NCBI RefSeq assembly: GCF_000002235.5
Contig: NW_022145601.1
Span: 3,345,563-3,409,562, forward strand
Reading direction: 5' to 3'
Length of the DNA stretch: 64,000 nucleotides
Source: Strongylocentrotus purpuratus
Lineage: Eukaryota; Echinodermata; Echinoidea; Camarodonta; Strongylocentrotidae
Shown here: positions 47,401 through 58,259 of the stretch, one piece after another
How positions within the stretch are numbered: the first letter of the stretch is position 1
How the letters are laid out: every line of letters begins with the position of its first letter
Made by a program: the position numbers and the translations under genes
Notes under the pieces: generated by a model
Told to the model about the DNA's origin: nothing
Database searches by the model: none
Seen by the model: the letters and a program-made list of their open reading frames with translations, nothing else

Positions 47401-50400
47401 GAGTAGCGATATATTGCAAGAAAAACTTACAGTCTCGATATTTTGCTGTTGATGGTATTGACTTTGAAGAACATGTTTGGTGTTTAATTAGTGACGGATC
47501 CGAAGAAACACTAGTAGGATGTATTTACAGAAGTCCAAACAGCAACAGCGATAACGATCATACTTTACTGCAACTCCTTGAAGAAATAGATCGTCTGCAT
47601 CACAACAGAATTGTTATAATGGGAGACTTCAACCTTCCACACATAAACTGGAATATCCCTTCAGCAACTGGGCCAGATACATGTTTTTCTTATGAGTTTG
47701 TAGATACCCTGCAAGATTTATACATGTCACAACTAGTAACTGAACCAACTAGAATGAGAGAAGGACAAACATCGAATGTTTTGGATCTTATTATTACTGA
47801 CCAAGAAGACATGATTGAATCATTGGTTACCTCTTCTCCAATAGGCAAGAGCGACCATCTAGTACTTGAATTCAAAGTATTGGTGTCGAACATGTCTTGT
47901 AAAACCACCAACCTGGAACACTATGCATTCTTCAAGGGAGATTTTGAAGGAATGAGGAAATTCGTCTATGAAAATGAGGTGTTTGATATACATGTGACCC
48001 ATACAGATGATGTGCTAAACTGTACTTGCAATGCTATTGTTGAACGGATCAATGAAGTAACAAATACTTTTGTGCCTAAATTCAAATCGAGAGCAAAGGA
48101 TAGACCCTTATGGATGAATACTGCTGTTAGAAAAGTAATTTGTGACAAACATAAAGCCTGGAATCGTTTCCAGAAAACAAGAAGCCAACAAGACAGAGAT
48201 AAGTTCAAGAAGATTAGGAACGAGGTCACCAGAATAGTTACTGATGCAAAGAAATCTTTCGAAAAGAAACTAACTTCAGATCTGAAAACGAATCCAAAAT
48301 GCTTTTGGAAATATGTGAAAAGTAAAACAAAGACAAAATCTTCAATCGGGTCACTGGAGAAACCCGATGGTGGCTATGCAGAAACAGACACTGAAAAAGC
48401 TAATACCTTGAACAATTTTTTTGTCTCTGTATTTACGAGAGAAGATTTAGCCAATATTCCTAGATGTGATCCGAGAATAAATATTACAACCCTGGACAAC
48501 GTTGAATTTACAGAATCTGCTGTCAGAGAAGCAATCAAGAAGCTCAATCAGACCAAATCCCCAGGACCTGACAATGTACATAACCGTATTCTGAATGAAC
48601 TTATATATATTGTAAAATATATTGTAAAATATATTGTAAAACCTCTCACTGAATTGTTCAAATTGTCGATGTCGAAAGGTCAAGTCCCAGCACGTTGGAA
48701 GGAAGCCTATGTTACACCTATATACAAAAAGGGTGATAAGAGGAAACCAAGTAATTACCGTCCTGTGAGCTTAACCAGTACTTTGTGCAAGATGATGGAA
48801 TCCTTCATCAGAGATGTGATAGTTGACCATATGGATAGCATGAACTGTACACAGACAATCAATTTGGTTTTAGGAAAGGCAGATCTTGCGTCACACAACT
48901 ACTCGATGTATCTGAAGCTTGGTACAAGGAGCTTGATAGTGGAAGAAGTATTGATTGTATATATCTTGACTACAGTAAAGCATTCGACACTGTCCCACAT
49001 CAAAGATTGCTACAGAAAATTGAGTCGTACGGTATCTCAGGTAATCTGTTGAACTGGATCGAGTCCTTTTTAAGTGGAAGATCTCAACAAGTGATGGTTA
49101 ACAGAAAGACATCTACAGAATCCAACGTTCTGAGTGGCGTACCGCAGGGGAGTGTGTTAGGGCCCACCCTCTTCCTAATCTACGTGAATGACCTGCCTGA
49201 CGTTATCCAGTCTAATGAATGTAAAGTTAAGCTCTTTGCAGATGATACCAAGCTGTACTCTTCAATTGCTAACATCGACGACGGAAAGACTCTTCAATCA
49301 GAACTAAACAACCTTCTTGTATGGTCTAGAACATGGCAACTCCCTTTCAACATTGAGAAATGCAAAGTCATCCACTATGGAAGAAGAAATCCCTTGTGTG
49401 ACTACACTATGAACGATGTGAACGAGCCATTACCTGCAGTTCAACATGAAAAAGATCTGGGAGTAATATTTGATGCTAAAATGTCCTTTTCAAATCACAT
49501 TGACACTGCTTGCAATGCTGCAAACCGGAAACTAGGAATCATCAAGCGTACTTTTTCAACTATGGACAACAAGGGACTCACACAGTTATACAAGTCAATT
49601 GTGAGACCGGCACTAGAATATTGCTCTCCCGTGTGGCACCCTTATAAGAAGAAACATATTCTCAAAGTGGAAAAAGTTCAACGTCGTGCAACTAAACTCC
49701 TTCAACCTCTCAGAAGTCTGCAGTACAATTTACGGCTAGAGCAACTAAATTTGCCTTCATTATCATACAGACGTCATAGAAGCGACATGCTACAGGTCTA
49801 TAAGATAATGCATGGAATCGACGACCTCCAGTCAACTAATTTCTTTCATCGTACCACTGTCACAGTAACAAGAGGTCACCAGTTCAAACTACAAAAGAAA
49901 CATGTAAAATCTAAATTGAGGCAGAGCTCTTTTTCACAGAGAGTAGTAAACGAATGGAATGGTCTCCCATCATATGTAGCAGAAAGTCCATCACTCAATT
50001 CTTTCAAATCAAATCTTGACAAGTACTGGTCATTGAAGAAGGACAAGTTTAATCCTGATGAACTATTCAACTGTCCATGTTCATCCGTAACTGCACAACG
50101 CCAAATTCAACAGTAACCCACTAACGGACACCGAGGGGCAAATAAGTTTTGTATAACTTTATGCCTACTTCCAAGGTATGATATCCAAGGTATGATGACG
50201 CACCATTCCCGGGGGTCAAGAGGTGCGTCTTACAAATGACAAGTGCATTACTACTGCTGTTGACATGTCTTGCCATTTCTCATCATCACCTTTATAGTTG
50301 ATTGTATAAAAACTTCATACATGGCTGCAAGATACATGTGCAGACTATAGATGCTGTTATCTTTCACCCCTAACGAGGGAAAAGACAAGCTTTTCTTTGC

Positions 50401-53252
50401 CCCCACCCCAATTTTGTTTATATTTTTTAAAATATGATTTCAAACTTTGTCTTCAACCCTGAAAGGGTTAAACTGAATAAAACAATGAAACTATTGATTA
50501 GATAGAACAAGTCTTTCCTTTTGGTAATGTTTACCAAAGTACCTGTGACATATAAGCCTACATGATAATGTACTTATAGATGTACATTGTGCTTTGCGTA
50601 ATACTTTGCACAAATCAGAGCAATCCACTCGGTTTAAATGACTTTGCAAACACGGCATTGCAAATAAAGAATTATGATCTCTGATAGATAACATTTCTTT
50701 CCCTCTTGGTAATCAATATACATGTACTCTTAATGCATATAGTGGCTAGTGCATGTGAAGAGTAATTTAGGAAAGCAGAGAATGTTTGCAGGTTCAGAGA
50801 TTTTCTCAATTCGTTTTCCATTTATAATTATAATACATGCCAATAAAATAAAGTGTTGTGAATTGTAGAACTACATCATGAATGTATGTTTATAATAAGG
50901 GACACAATCATGACACTCTAACTTGCTAATTCACTATACCCAGACTGGGGGCAAATCAGTTGTTCAGACATGGAATGTTGTAAAAGGCTGTTCAGTATCA
51001 ACCTGTTAATGGACTTTGTTACATAGTTCAGATGAGAGAAATGGTGTTAAGGTAGTGACTTCAATGCTAGATGTACAATTAAAGATAATCTAAAAGTTTG
51101 AGTGAAAACAGACCATTATTAATAATAATAATAATATGGATATTTATATAGCGCTGGTATCCGCCAGGCTCTGATGATAAATATTGGGAAAAACTGATCT
51201 GATCAATTCCTTAATTTTTCCACCTATATTATTACAATTTAATTACATTTTAGGTGAATGTAAAAATCGTCACAAAGATATGAATTGGCTCTAAATACCT
51301 TTTCAGACATTTAAGGGTTGACATCTTTTTTAAAGCCTGTCTTATGTCTTATTTTTTATGGAAAAACGTTTGGGAAAATTCAAAAATGGTTTGGAGAATT
51401 TACTGTTAGAAGGTGTCGCACAGTGACGCCTTCAAATATAAATATCTTTGTGGTTTGATAATTTTTTCAGGATTTTTTGCATATTAAAGGGTTAGTATAG
51501 TAGGAGTAATATAATAAGTAACGTTTCATTAAAAAATTACACAGTTTTTTCAGCAATCTTTAACAATGTTACTGAGCCACTTTAAGAGGACCTCACTGCT
51601 CGACTTTTAGCCGGGTTACCTTGAAAATATGCCGTTGAAAAAATGATGGCTATTTTTCAAAAATGCAAAAATTCATAACAATCACAGACCCATTTTAGTA
51701 CAAACTATGCCATTTTTGCACCTACCATCCACAATATCTCCACTATCCTTTATTTATGATGATGGCATTACAAATAATTATCTCAGTTGGTTTTAAAGTT
51801 TGTGTTTCCTTCAGCTCATGTTTTGTTGTGTTCATGTATGATCCTAACATTCGCAGGGTTTTACCAAAATCTGGAACAAATTGATTTTGACATGAAATTT
51901 TCAAACAATGTGAAGGATGTATTTATTAATGTCATCAATTCATCATTTGAAAGCATATATTCCTTCTTCCTCATGCAAAGCAAGGAATCAAATATAGCTT
52001 AAAGTTCTTTAACACTATAATCATTTCTTTGGGGTTTTGTTTCTTTTCTTCTTGGATCCGCGTACAGTTAGAATACAGAAGACTTTATGTGGCAGATGTC
52101 AACGTGGAGGGCGAACAAGGTAAAGAGAAAGAAAGATGCCAAAGATAAAATCGGGCAAGAAATTATCTGCTCTTTGAAATTTCCCATAAAATTACTGTTA
52201 TTTAGTTTTTTGTTAAGTTATTAAGGTTAAGTACTGGACATTTTCAATAAACAATTGAAATGATTGTCTATAAATTTGTACCTTTTAAGTTTTTTAAGTG
52301 TAGCAATTACCTTTAAAATGATTTGTGTGTGGCTAGAATGTATACAATCAACCCCCAAATAGTTTGCCTGGCAATGTATACTTGTAGGTAAATGGATAAG
52401 GAGTATGACAAAAATAAACTGGTAATATGAAACCAAGCATTTATTGCTGACACGGAACCCAAGATGGAGTGCATGACACATGAGTTTATCTCTCACAGAC
52501 CATGTAGATAAACTAATTTACCAAATATTAGATTAGTAAGAGGTTTCCCGGCAAAATTTTTATCATCATGTATTAGTCAAAACATATTCTTTCACATGAT
52601 TGGTAATAACAGCTTCCATTTCATTTTTTGAGAGGGGGGCATTTCCAAAACTGGTTGATAAATCTCAAAATAAAGAAATAGGAATCCCCACAGGAGAAGA
52701 GATAATTGTATGTCTGTTTTGATTTAAAGAAACTATGTATGATACATTTTTGTGGTTCATATATTGATATTGATAACTGCTTTTTATTCAGGGCCTTACC
52801 AGTTACAGTGTAAAAGACCAAAGTGTTTGCATTATTAACCCTGTCACTGGATTGAATTACACTTCTGCAAATGACCGTGAACATTCAGCACTGGGTTTAA
52901 GCAATTCAGCCAGTGTGCACCTGCTAACATAATCAATGACATTCATATCCTACCAGCTACACTGTAGGTACCCACTTAACACCTGGGTAGAGAGATGAAT
53001 GAAAGTCAAATGCTTTCTCAAGGGCATACATGCCATGGGGAAAGGGGGGGGGGGGGGTAAATTCCATGACCTATTTCCAGTCAAGTGATTATACCAATCT
53101 ACTACCATACCATATGTTTAAAAGTGTTTTTTTTAATTTTAGGCTTCCTTCAAAATATTTGCCCATTATTCTGTAAGAATAAGATGGAAATTAACTTTCT
53201 TTCTCTCCGCAGGGACAGTAATGGGTCGGGAGAGCAGGATCCTATGAATTAA
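35408..53252 (+). CDS. Gene 2: TNF-receptor-like protein without death domain
   Basis: Seven exons join in one frame with AG/GT borders: 35408-35488, 36505-36623, 38327-38598, 42808-42936, 44561-44614, 52068-52119 and 53213-53252 (747 bases, 248 residues plus stop). The first exon with the ATG was not found, so the 5' end is incomplete. Order: hydrophobic end of a likely signal peptide, two cysteine-rich TNFR stretches, Ser/Thr/Pro stalk, membrane helix, and a tail of only about 50 residues with no death domain. By family analogy it would bind a TNF-type ligand as a non-apoptotic or decoy-like receptor. Phases of the ectodomain and membrane exons equal those of gene 1, which lies head to head. 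The introns are filled with transposons; candidate polyadenylation signals are at 53465 and 53807. Confidence 0.75.
36505..36623 (+). CDS. Gene 2 exon: first cysteine-rich part
   Basis: A 119-base exon after CTTCAACAG, ending AATAG/GTATGA. It has five cysteines in CRYDC, NHNCTT and KCCPAFF, plus an N-C-T sequon. Entered in phase 0 and left two bases into a codon, like gene 1 exon 12737-12589. Confidence 0.8.
36699..37618 (-). mobile_element. TTAA-bounded DNA transposon, copy B
   Basis: An inverted copy of 26368-27310, with TTAA at 36699-36702 and 37615-37618. It lies in the intron only 75 bases after gene 2 exon 36505-36623. It is 920 bp, slightly shorter than copy A through small indels. 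Confidence 0.8.
37619..38326 (+). other. Gene 2 intron segment
   Basis: Intronic sequence with a diverged doubled phrase (TTAATCTATATC...GTGTTAAAA...TTGTCATA) at about 37920-37955 and 38050-38085. No exon was seen. Confidence 0.45.
38327..38598 (+). CDS. Gene 2 exon: TNFR repeat and stalk
   Basis: A 272-base exon after AACCTCTCAG, ending CGAA/GTAGGT. It starts CQKCSDRMFMP and continues CCECILCAEC, then RCSHTSNTVC, a TNFR-type cysteine spacing. A Ser/Thr/Pro-rich stalk with TPTTQVLTTHGPTT follows. It corresponds in phase and layout to gene 1 exon 10933-10566. Confidence 0.88.
38901..39066. mobile_element. Short palindromic MITE
   Basis: A 166-bp element with inverted ends: TATACAGTTATTGACTGGCA on the left, and its complement ending AATAACTGTTATA on the right, both adjoining GGGGGT/ACCCCC. 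It could fold into a long hairpin. It is non-coding and lies in an intron of gene 2. Confidence 0.75.
39090..39350. repeat. Poly-G and poly-A low-complexity stretch
   Basis: A run of about 24 G near 39104-39126 is followed by T-rich and then A-rich sequence with repeated AAAATTTxxGGxAAAA phrases. It is non-coding. Confidence 0.7.
39537..42506. mobile_element. TU-type foldback transposon
   Basis: A 2970-bp element flanked by the 8-bp direct repeat CTCGGTAT (39529-39536 and 42507-42514). Its arms (39537-40426 and about 41606-42506) are inverted copies of about 890 bp. The outer half of each arm is an array of about thirty 15-bp units (GTCGGCGGAGCAATT type); the inner half is unique sequence. 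The ends read GGTTCCATGACACATGCTCC and, inverted, GGTAACCCGACACATGCTCC. This is the layout known for sea urchin TU elements: outer arm of 15-bp repeats, inner arm, middle. The middle (40427-41605) has no transposase frame but contains its own small foldback (40426-40473 with 40691-40739). It lies in an intron of gene 2. Confidence 0.92.
40622..40653. repeat. (TC)n microsatellite
   Basis: A TC dinucleotide run in the middle of the foldback element. Confidence 0.9.
42808..42936 (+). CDS. Gene 2 exon: transmembrane segment
   Basis: A 129-base exon after CCCATGCCAG, ending CTCAG/GTAGGA. It encodes FMVLFILLGGFVVLICCCL, one membrane helix with a cysteine cluster at the inner face (possible palmitoylation, inferred). 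Phase 1 on both sides, as in gene 1. Confidence 0.85.
42974..43652. mobile_element. TTAA-bounded element carrying a dispersed repeat
   Basis: TTAA lies at both ends (42974 and 43649). The left end is AAGGAAAGTCCACC; the right end, inverted, is AGTACAAGTCCACTCC. The right 110 bases match the right ends of the MITEs at 44625-46082. The middle (43157-43507) is the second copy of the repeat at 20266-20665. It has no transposase. Confidence 0.6.
44041..44375 (+). repeat. Degraded SINE, plus strand
   Basis: A B-box-like GGATTTGATTCGCC is followed by ATCTACATTTGCCACTCC. The 3' part contains GCATTAATGAATCTAATGAC and TTAAGCGCTATATAAATCCAGATTATTATTA, as in SINE tails elsewhere in the window. It lies in an intron of gene 2. 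Confidence 0.55.
44561..44614 (+). CDS. Gene 2 exon: juxtamembrane tail
   Basis: A 54-base exon after TTATATTTAG, ending GCAG/GTAAGT. It encodes DQPDGRDKTWKEVASIVA. A TTAA-bounded MITE is inserted 10 bases beyond its donor. The TWKEVASIVA stretch looks slightly like the first helix of a death domain, but nothing in the following exons continues one. Confidence 0.65.
44625..46082. mobile_element. TTAA MITE with a second copy nested inside
   Basis: The outer borders are TTAA at 44625 and 46079. The ends are inverted repeats of about 110 bp beginning AGCCCAAGTCCACTCC / AGGACAAGTCCACTCG. A complete second copy (44768-45548), with the same ends and TTAA borders, interrupts it. The outer copy resumes at 45549 with GAATCTTATTTCTTCACACC, a phrase also present inside the inner copy. 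It is non-coding, of piggyBac- or Kolobok-like target choice. Confidence 0.75.
46237..50248. mobile_element. 4-kb unit with perfect 54-bp terminal inverted repeats
   Basis: The sequences 46237-46290 and 50195-50248 are exact inverse copies over 54 bases, beginning ATGCACTTGTCATTTGTAAG. Each repeat holds its own small inverted pair, GACGCACC...GGTGCGTC. The left part (46300-46580) is dotted with TGACGCA motifs. The inside is a LINE on the plus strand. Either a LINE inserted in a DNA transposon, or a LINE-carrying unit that moves by its terminal repeats, would explain this. A short target duplication (AT or TTA) is possible but ambiguous. Confidence 0.7.
46600..50187 (+). pseudogene. CR1/L2-like LINE, decayed
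   Basis: The 5' part (46600-47120) reads, across a stop and a frameshift, like the RNA-binding ORF1-type region of CR1-like LINEs (RPRPLLVEFHS, FKNLYIQADMTKKERAK, NGEKNWFIRDDRLVKW). The frame 47229-49052 holds an AP-type endonuclease (MGDFNLPHINWN, SDHLVLEF) and the start of a reverse transcriptase (KSPGPDN, NYRPVSLTS). The frame 49007-50116 holds the rest (GVPQGSVLGP, FADDTKLYSS), with a typical C-terminal LPSYV..SLNSFKSNLDKY. A single frameshift near 48860 separates the two. The 3' end carries two CCAAGGTATGAT units (50171-50196). It is probably inactive. Confidence 0.85.
50249..52067 (+). other. Gene 2 long intron, distal part
   Basis: Noncoding intron sequence with one SINE-like tail (51119-51190: ATAATAATAAT then TATATAGCGCTGGTATCC). 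A possible alternative last exon at 51857-52002 is discussed under rejected items. Confidence 0.5.
52068..52119 (+). CDS. Gene 2 exon: basic tail
   Basis: A 52-base exon after CGCGTACAG, ending ACAAG/GTAAAG. It encodes a short basic Cys/Arg-rich piece (QKTLCGRCQRGGR). Its phase fits both neighbours. The competing acceptor at 51856 would instead give a 48-residue terminal exon. Confidence 0.55.
53213..53252 (+). CDS. Gene 2 terminal exon
   Basis: It starts after a strong pyrimidine tract and CCGCAG and encodes DSNGSGEQDPMN followed by TAA at 53250-53252. An AATAAA at 53465-53470 lies about 210 bases later. Confidence 0.55.
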
Positions 53253-56200
53253 GTTGGTGCTCAGTAGACAACAAGACATCAGGCTACTTATGAATTCAAA
53301 ATGTCACATCCCAGTGGTGGGGAGTTTAGATTAAACTTGGTGGCTCAAAAGAGGTAACGTGAATACCGATAAGAAAGAGGTTGAATACTGAAATAGCATG
53401 AATCCTGAAATATTGCTGTTCGCCTTCCTTGAGCTATGATTTGAATCTGTCTTCTTGCTTTAAAAATAAAAATCTTCTTCATATTATTTATATTTGAAAG
53501 AAGTCCATGTGTATGGTGAGGAATTGTAACAGATTGTTGAAAGATCTATATTTTGTACATGTACTAATAGGCATGTGCACAAATTATTTGGCCTTTTTAT
53601 AAGGGAAATGTGCAAACTGATCCGGATCAAAGTTTTTTGCTTGTTTAATGATTTATAGATCAATAAATGGAATATATTAAAATTCTATGTTAAAACTCAA
53701 TGAAATATTTTCATAGTATTTTTGCCAATATTTTCTGAATTATTGCCTATCAATCTATATCTTACTGTAAATTGATATTTTATATTTAATATAAAGTAAA
53801 TGTAATAATAAAAGAAATTGAATATTTGTATTCAATGTATATTTTAGAGAGCAGAAATTTTTGATAGGTCATTAGTCACGAATCAACTTTTTGAGAGAAA
53901 ACTGTTCTTTGTATGGTGTACTTACCAACAAACAATTTTTATACAAAGACAGATGAATTCTATTTCTGAAACATGTTTGCTGGAAAAAAATGTATCGTAT
54001 TCTAAAAATGAATTATTCATACAAAATGTAAATTTGATGTGACGTGTTGCTGTTGTGTTTTTTATAACTAAAAATGAAATGGGTATTGCTTGTAGATGTA
54101 AGCTTTAATATGTCACATTCTCAAGAAACATAAATTGGGACAAATCAATTTTTGACATACTTAAAAAATTGCAAAACATAGTATTAACTAGGTATGAATA
54201 ATGTATTTGTTACCTTTAATGCATTGTAATTGAGTGTTCTTTCAAATCCATCCTAGATGCTTAATGAATTGGTGATATGTACTTATTCCCTACTTCGCTC
54301 AATTTTTTTTTGGCCAAAATGTGCTGTCTCCACCTTGTATTGTATAAGCTGCCCGTAAATATTGCCTATTTAATATATTGAGAATTAATCTTTTATTGCT
54401 GTATTTAATCAACAATACTTATTGTACAATTACTATTGTCTGAAACCGGCACTTCAAACTGTACAATGTACATCTACATGATGCTGTGTAATATTTATGA
54501 AATACCAGTCATACTTAACGAGTTTGGTTCTGTTATTGTAAGTTTATGTTTTGGACCAAATAATTTTGCTTTGTAGAATTTTCAGAGAATTAGGTATCCA
54601 AATTTGTTATGTAGGGTCCATGATGGTATGACAGAGGGGATATAAAACTCAAAAATTTATATTAAAATGACGCTTAACCGTCTACAATGTAGACTACATT
54701 ACATGTGTATGTTAAAGGCTAAGACTGCCATGTTCATTAATAGATCTCTTGCTTTGATGTAGTCAAATAATTATTGAATTGCAAATTTAGTACTTAGCTT
54801 TATCAGTAGACAGTTGATATGCAAAATGTAAATTTACTATGCCTATATGGACAGTTGTCAAAGAGCGAATTCAACATCACTATTTGATAGCAGTTCAAAT
54901 AAGATTGGACCAAAGTCAGCTAGTATTATCGGATGTCATGGTCTTGTCGTGTGTACATGTAGGTATGACATATTCAAGATGATGTGAGGATTAAAGCTCA
55001 TGTACAGTTTTGGTAACAAAAAAGAAATTGAAAAGAAACGTTTTGAACGTTGTAGTCTCATGTCCCTCGATCTTCTTATATCAAATGATTCATGGTCAAG
55101 ACCAAATAGTATTCTACTTATTATTTCCAGTGAATTGCAGTGTAAATATCTGCAACAAATGTAATATAACAGCTATACAGCTCCTGTTACATTTATCCAA
55201 GTGCTTCGCTTAGAGACAGTATGCATGTAGACTTTAGGGTATACGCACATTCCTCAGTTTTACACCTTGGTATTGCAGATTACTGTTGTTAAAATTTACA
55301 TCTTAGGATTGTAATTAAATCATTTCCTACCTCTCATAAGTTTAGGATTTCACTCGAGGAGAAATAGATTTACAACATCTCAGTATTACTAGTATCTGCC
55401 TATATTTCATCTAAATTCAAAGACATTTTACTAAAAGTTTTTTAAGATTTACCAGAACTGTACATGAATTTTAAGATTGTTAATTTTAATCCATGGCATG
55501 TCATCATTTCATGCACACCGATCATTACAAAACAAATGATTGCAATACGTTTGTACTTTTCTACAAGGTTTCAAATGTTTCAAAGTTGACTCGAGAATAC
55601 CTTTGTGCCTATTTCTATTTTATGTGCGACTATACATGTATGATCATCAAACTTCTGCCAAAGAGTATACACATGTATCTTTTGAGAGATTGCTATCGTG
55701 AAATAAAATTACACCATTCAGGTTCTGGAGTAGTCACTTACTAAGTGCCTTGATTAACTTGCTAGCTAGCTCACAAGTCTTTCACCATCTTATCATTCCA
55801 GCCTCGCTTATTTGTGTGTGACTCATGGAATAATATGCAGTTTGGGTCAAATTTCAGCAATAATGTAGATGAAATGCTGAAAAAACTTGTTTGTCAACTC
55901 ATCCATTGTGTGCAGTAAAGAGTCTGATTTTATTTTATAATAGATATTGTGAGTATTTGCTGAATGTGTCTGAAAAGGCAATTTTCCAGTTTTTATATCT
56001 CAAAGATAAAGAATACACTGTTTATATACATGTACAGTACTGATGGATAAATGGTGTGTGATGTATATCAATAAGTTTTGATGAATAGTTTTTTTCTTAC
56101 TCAGTTTTCAATTATCATTATTATATATATTATTAAAGATTGAGTTCAGAAATGTCATTTAATATGGATTTGTTCAATAAGAGGTTGAATTTTGTCCTTT

Positions 56201-56810
56201 TTATCCAGCATCAAATGCTGCATTTTTGAAAATCTATAATCATGTGTGGATGTAGTTGTAATCAAATACTAAAGATTATAAATGTCTTTCTTGTGGTTTA
56301 TATGGGGATAAAGATAAATGGCGACATTCAACATATTTAAGATTTTTTTTTTTTTTTTTTTTTTTACTTCATTAATTGGACTTGTGTTAGTTGTGTCGCA
56401 AAATGAATCACCATGCAGTGAATTAAATTCAAAATAGTTTTAAAATGTTAATTTTTCTTAAATCATGCTGTACAAGAATGTACGTGTAGTCACATCAAAA
56501 TGATACTTGTAATTTATATATTCCGCATATGGAGTATGCATGCGTGTACAGGTGACTCAAGAATTATTAAAGGGTAAACGATATGAATAGTGTCGTTGTT
56601 TACAATCTTTTCTGTCTTGTATATTCTTGCATTTTTTCAAATTCTTTGTTGTCTATCTTTAAAAAATAATTATTATTATTACAATTATGTATATATTTTG
56701 TTGTTGGTAAAAGTTCCAAATTTATTTTCTATCTGATGGATCTGAATTCTTTGCAACATAAGGGAGACATTCTGTAACAAACTGGTCTAGAATACCAAGT
56801 TATGATGAAA
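53253..56810 (+). other. Probable 3' UTR and downstream region of gene 2
   Basis: AT-rich sequence with AATAAA at 53465 and 53807 and several later AATAAA-like sites, but no exon. A poly-T run lies at 56343-56366. No repeat family was recognised, so this is the longest stretch of the window without transposon signs. Confidence 0.45.
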
Positions 56811-56839
56811 GTCTTTATGTATATGAGATGGGGTAAAAT

Positions 56840-57015
56840 GTGAGGAGGGGGCGGTTGGGGAAGAGAGAGAGTGAGAGAGAGAGATAGATGAAAGAAGTTA
56901 GGGGGTGACAGAGAGAGAGAGGGGGGAAAGAAGTGGGATGTGAGCAAGAGATAGAGAGGAAAGAAGTGGGGGGGGGGGGGGGGGGGGCGGGGTGAGCGAG
57001 AGCAAGAGAAAGAGG
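56840..57015 (+). repeat. GA-rich purine tract with poly-G
   Basis: Repeated GAGAGA blocks, AAAGAAGTGGG repeated about three times, and a run of about 18 G near 56969-56987. Confidence 0.85.
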
Positions 57016-57215
57016 GCTAGTCGAAGACTAGTTCTGTACCCAAGTTGATTTTACTTTTAAAAGAAATTGTCTAGAATTGTCTTAGAATATGATCTGGTTG
57101 ATTTATCTAACAGCCTATTACCGATCTTTTTCTGTTCCATCTTATGTGCATATAATATATATATATTAATTGACCTATACAGCTGTACTTTGGTACTCTA
57201 TACAGACCCCCTAGC

Positions 57216-57380
57216 CAGTGGCGGATCCAGGGGGGGGGGGGCCCGGCCCCCCCCTCTTGAGAAAAAAAATCATGTAAAATCACGTGATTTTTACCTTTTT
57301 TGGGGGTTGGGCCCCCCCCCCCCTGGCGCTCAAGGGGGGGGGGGGGGGGGGGGGGGTGCAAATCGAAATTTTTTTGAGGA

Positions 57381-57451
<71 letters not shown>

Positions 57452-57548
57452 ACTGAGCGACTTTTCGGCCGGCGCGATTTTCAAATTATCGGGAGCAACA
57501 AAAAAAAAATTGGGCCCCCTCCCCTAAGTAATCCTGGATCCGCGCCTG
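57216..57548. mobile_element. hAT-type MITE with very long poly-C run
   Basis: It is flanked by the 8-bp direct repeat CCCCTAGC (57208-57215 and 57549-57556). The ends are inverted: CAGTGGCGGATCCAGG on the left, CCTGGATCCGCGCCTG on the right. 8-bp duplications are typical of hAT elements. Inside are several G and C runs, one of about 70 C (57381-57451), which create spurious Pro- and Gly-only frames. The length of that run is probably not reliable. Confidence 0.85.
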
Positions 57549-57556
57549 CCCCTAGC

Positions 57557-58259
57557 TGTTAATTCGCTACTCTCTTTCTTCTTTTATCACTTCTTGTTCA
57601 CCGTTATTATTGTTCTGTAAAGTCTTCGTCTAGTCTCCTTTCTTAGTAACATTTTTTCTCTGTTACTATCTGGTACACGTATCTCATTGTAATGTGTTTT
57701 GTCTTCCTTGACAATTTAAAGACGTTGTGTTTAGGAACTTGAATTTTAATTTTAAGTGTCCACATTTAAATACAAGAGTACTATTATGCTTCATCGAGTG
57801 CATGCGTGTTTGTGCGGGTGCGCGTGCTCTCACCTCAGCATTCTTGTGGGGTTTTATGTGCGCTTCACATACCCCTTGTGAGGCATTTTTACTTTGTGGG
57901 GTATTTTTTCAGGACCCCACAGAGTAAAGTCTTTCAAATGACTGTATATTCGGTGTCCTATGCCCTGCGGGGCATTAGAAGTGGTACCCCATAAATGACT
58001 TTTTGTGAGCGTGTGCTAAAACTTGCACACTTTTTTATGGTAACATCGTAAGCACACCGCCGGGTTGTTATCGCCAGGTTGTACATACCCCACTAGTAGG
58101 GGACCACAAGGTATATCTGGAACGCACAGAAATACCCCACAATCAGGTGCCCCACAAAGGCCCTGATGTGAGAATGAGTGTGCGTGCGTGTGTGAGTGCG
58201 TGCGCTTGAATATTTGACGAGTGTCAAAATAAAAAATTATCTTTACTTAAGTTTACTTA
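57557..58259. other. Noncoding spacer
   Basis: No gene was recognised. GGGGTA/TACCCC phrases recur at 57850-58160, such as TACCCCTTGTG, TACCCCAT and TACCCCAC, together with a GTGCGTGCGTGTG microsatellite near 58180-58205. Confidence 0.45.

Noticed and set aside
51857..52002. Alternative terminal exon of gene 2 (48 residues after TTCGCAG)
   Set aside because: The acceptor and phase fit exon 44561-44614, but the encoded sequence shows no domain and has AT-rich composition. The two-exon route 52068-52119 plus 53213-53252 has better splice sites. It could still be a minor isoform.
57067..57562. Pro-rich and Gly-rich frames over the C/G runs
   Set aside because: They are homopolymer artefacts inside the hAT MITE.
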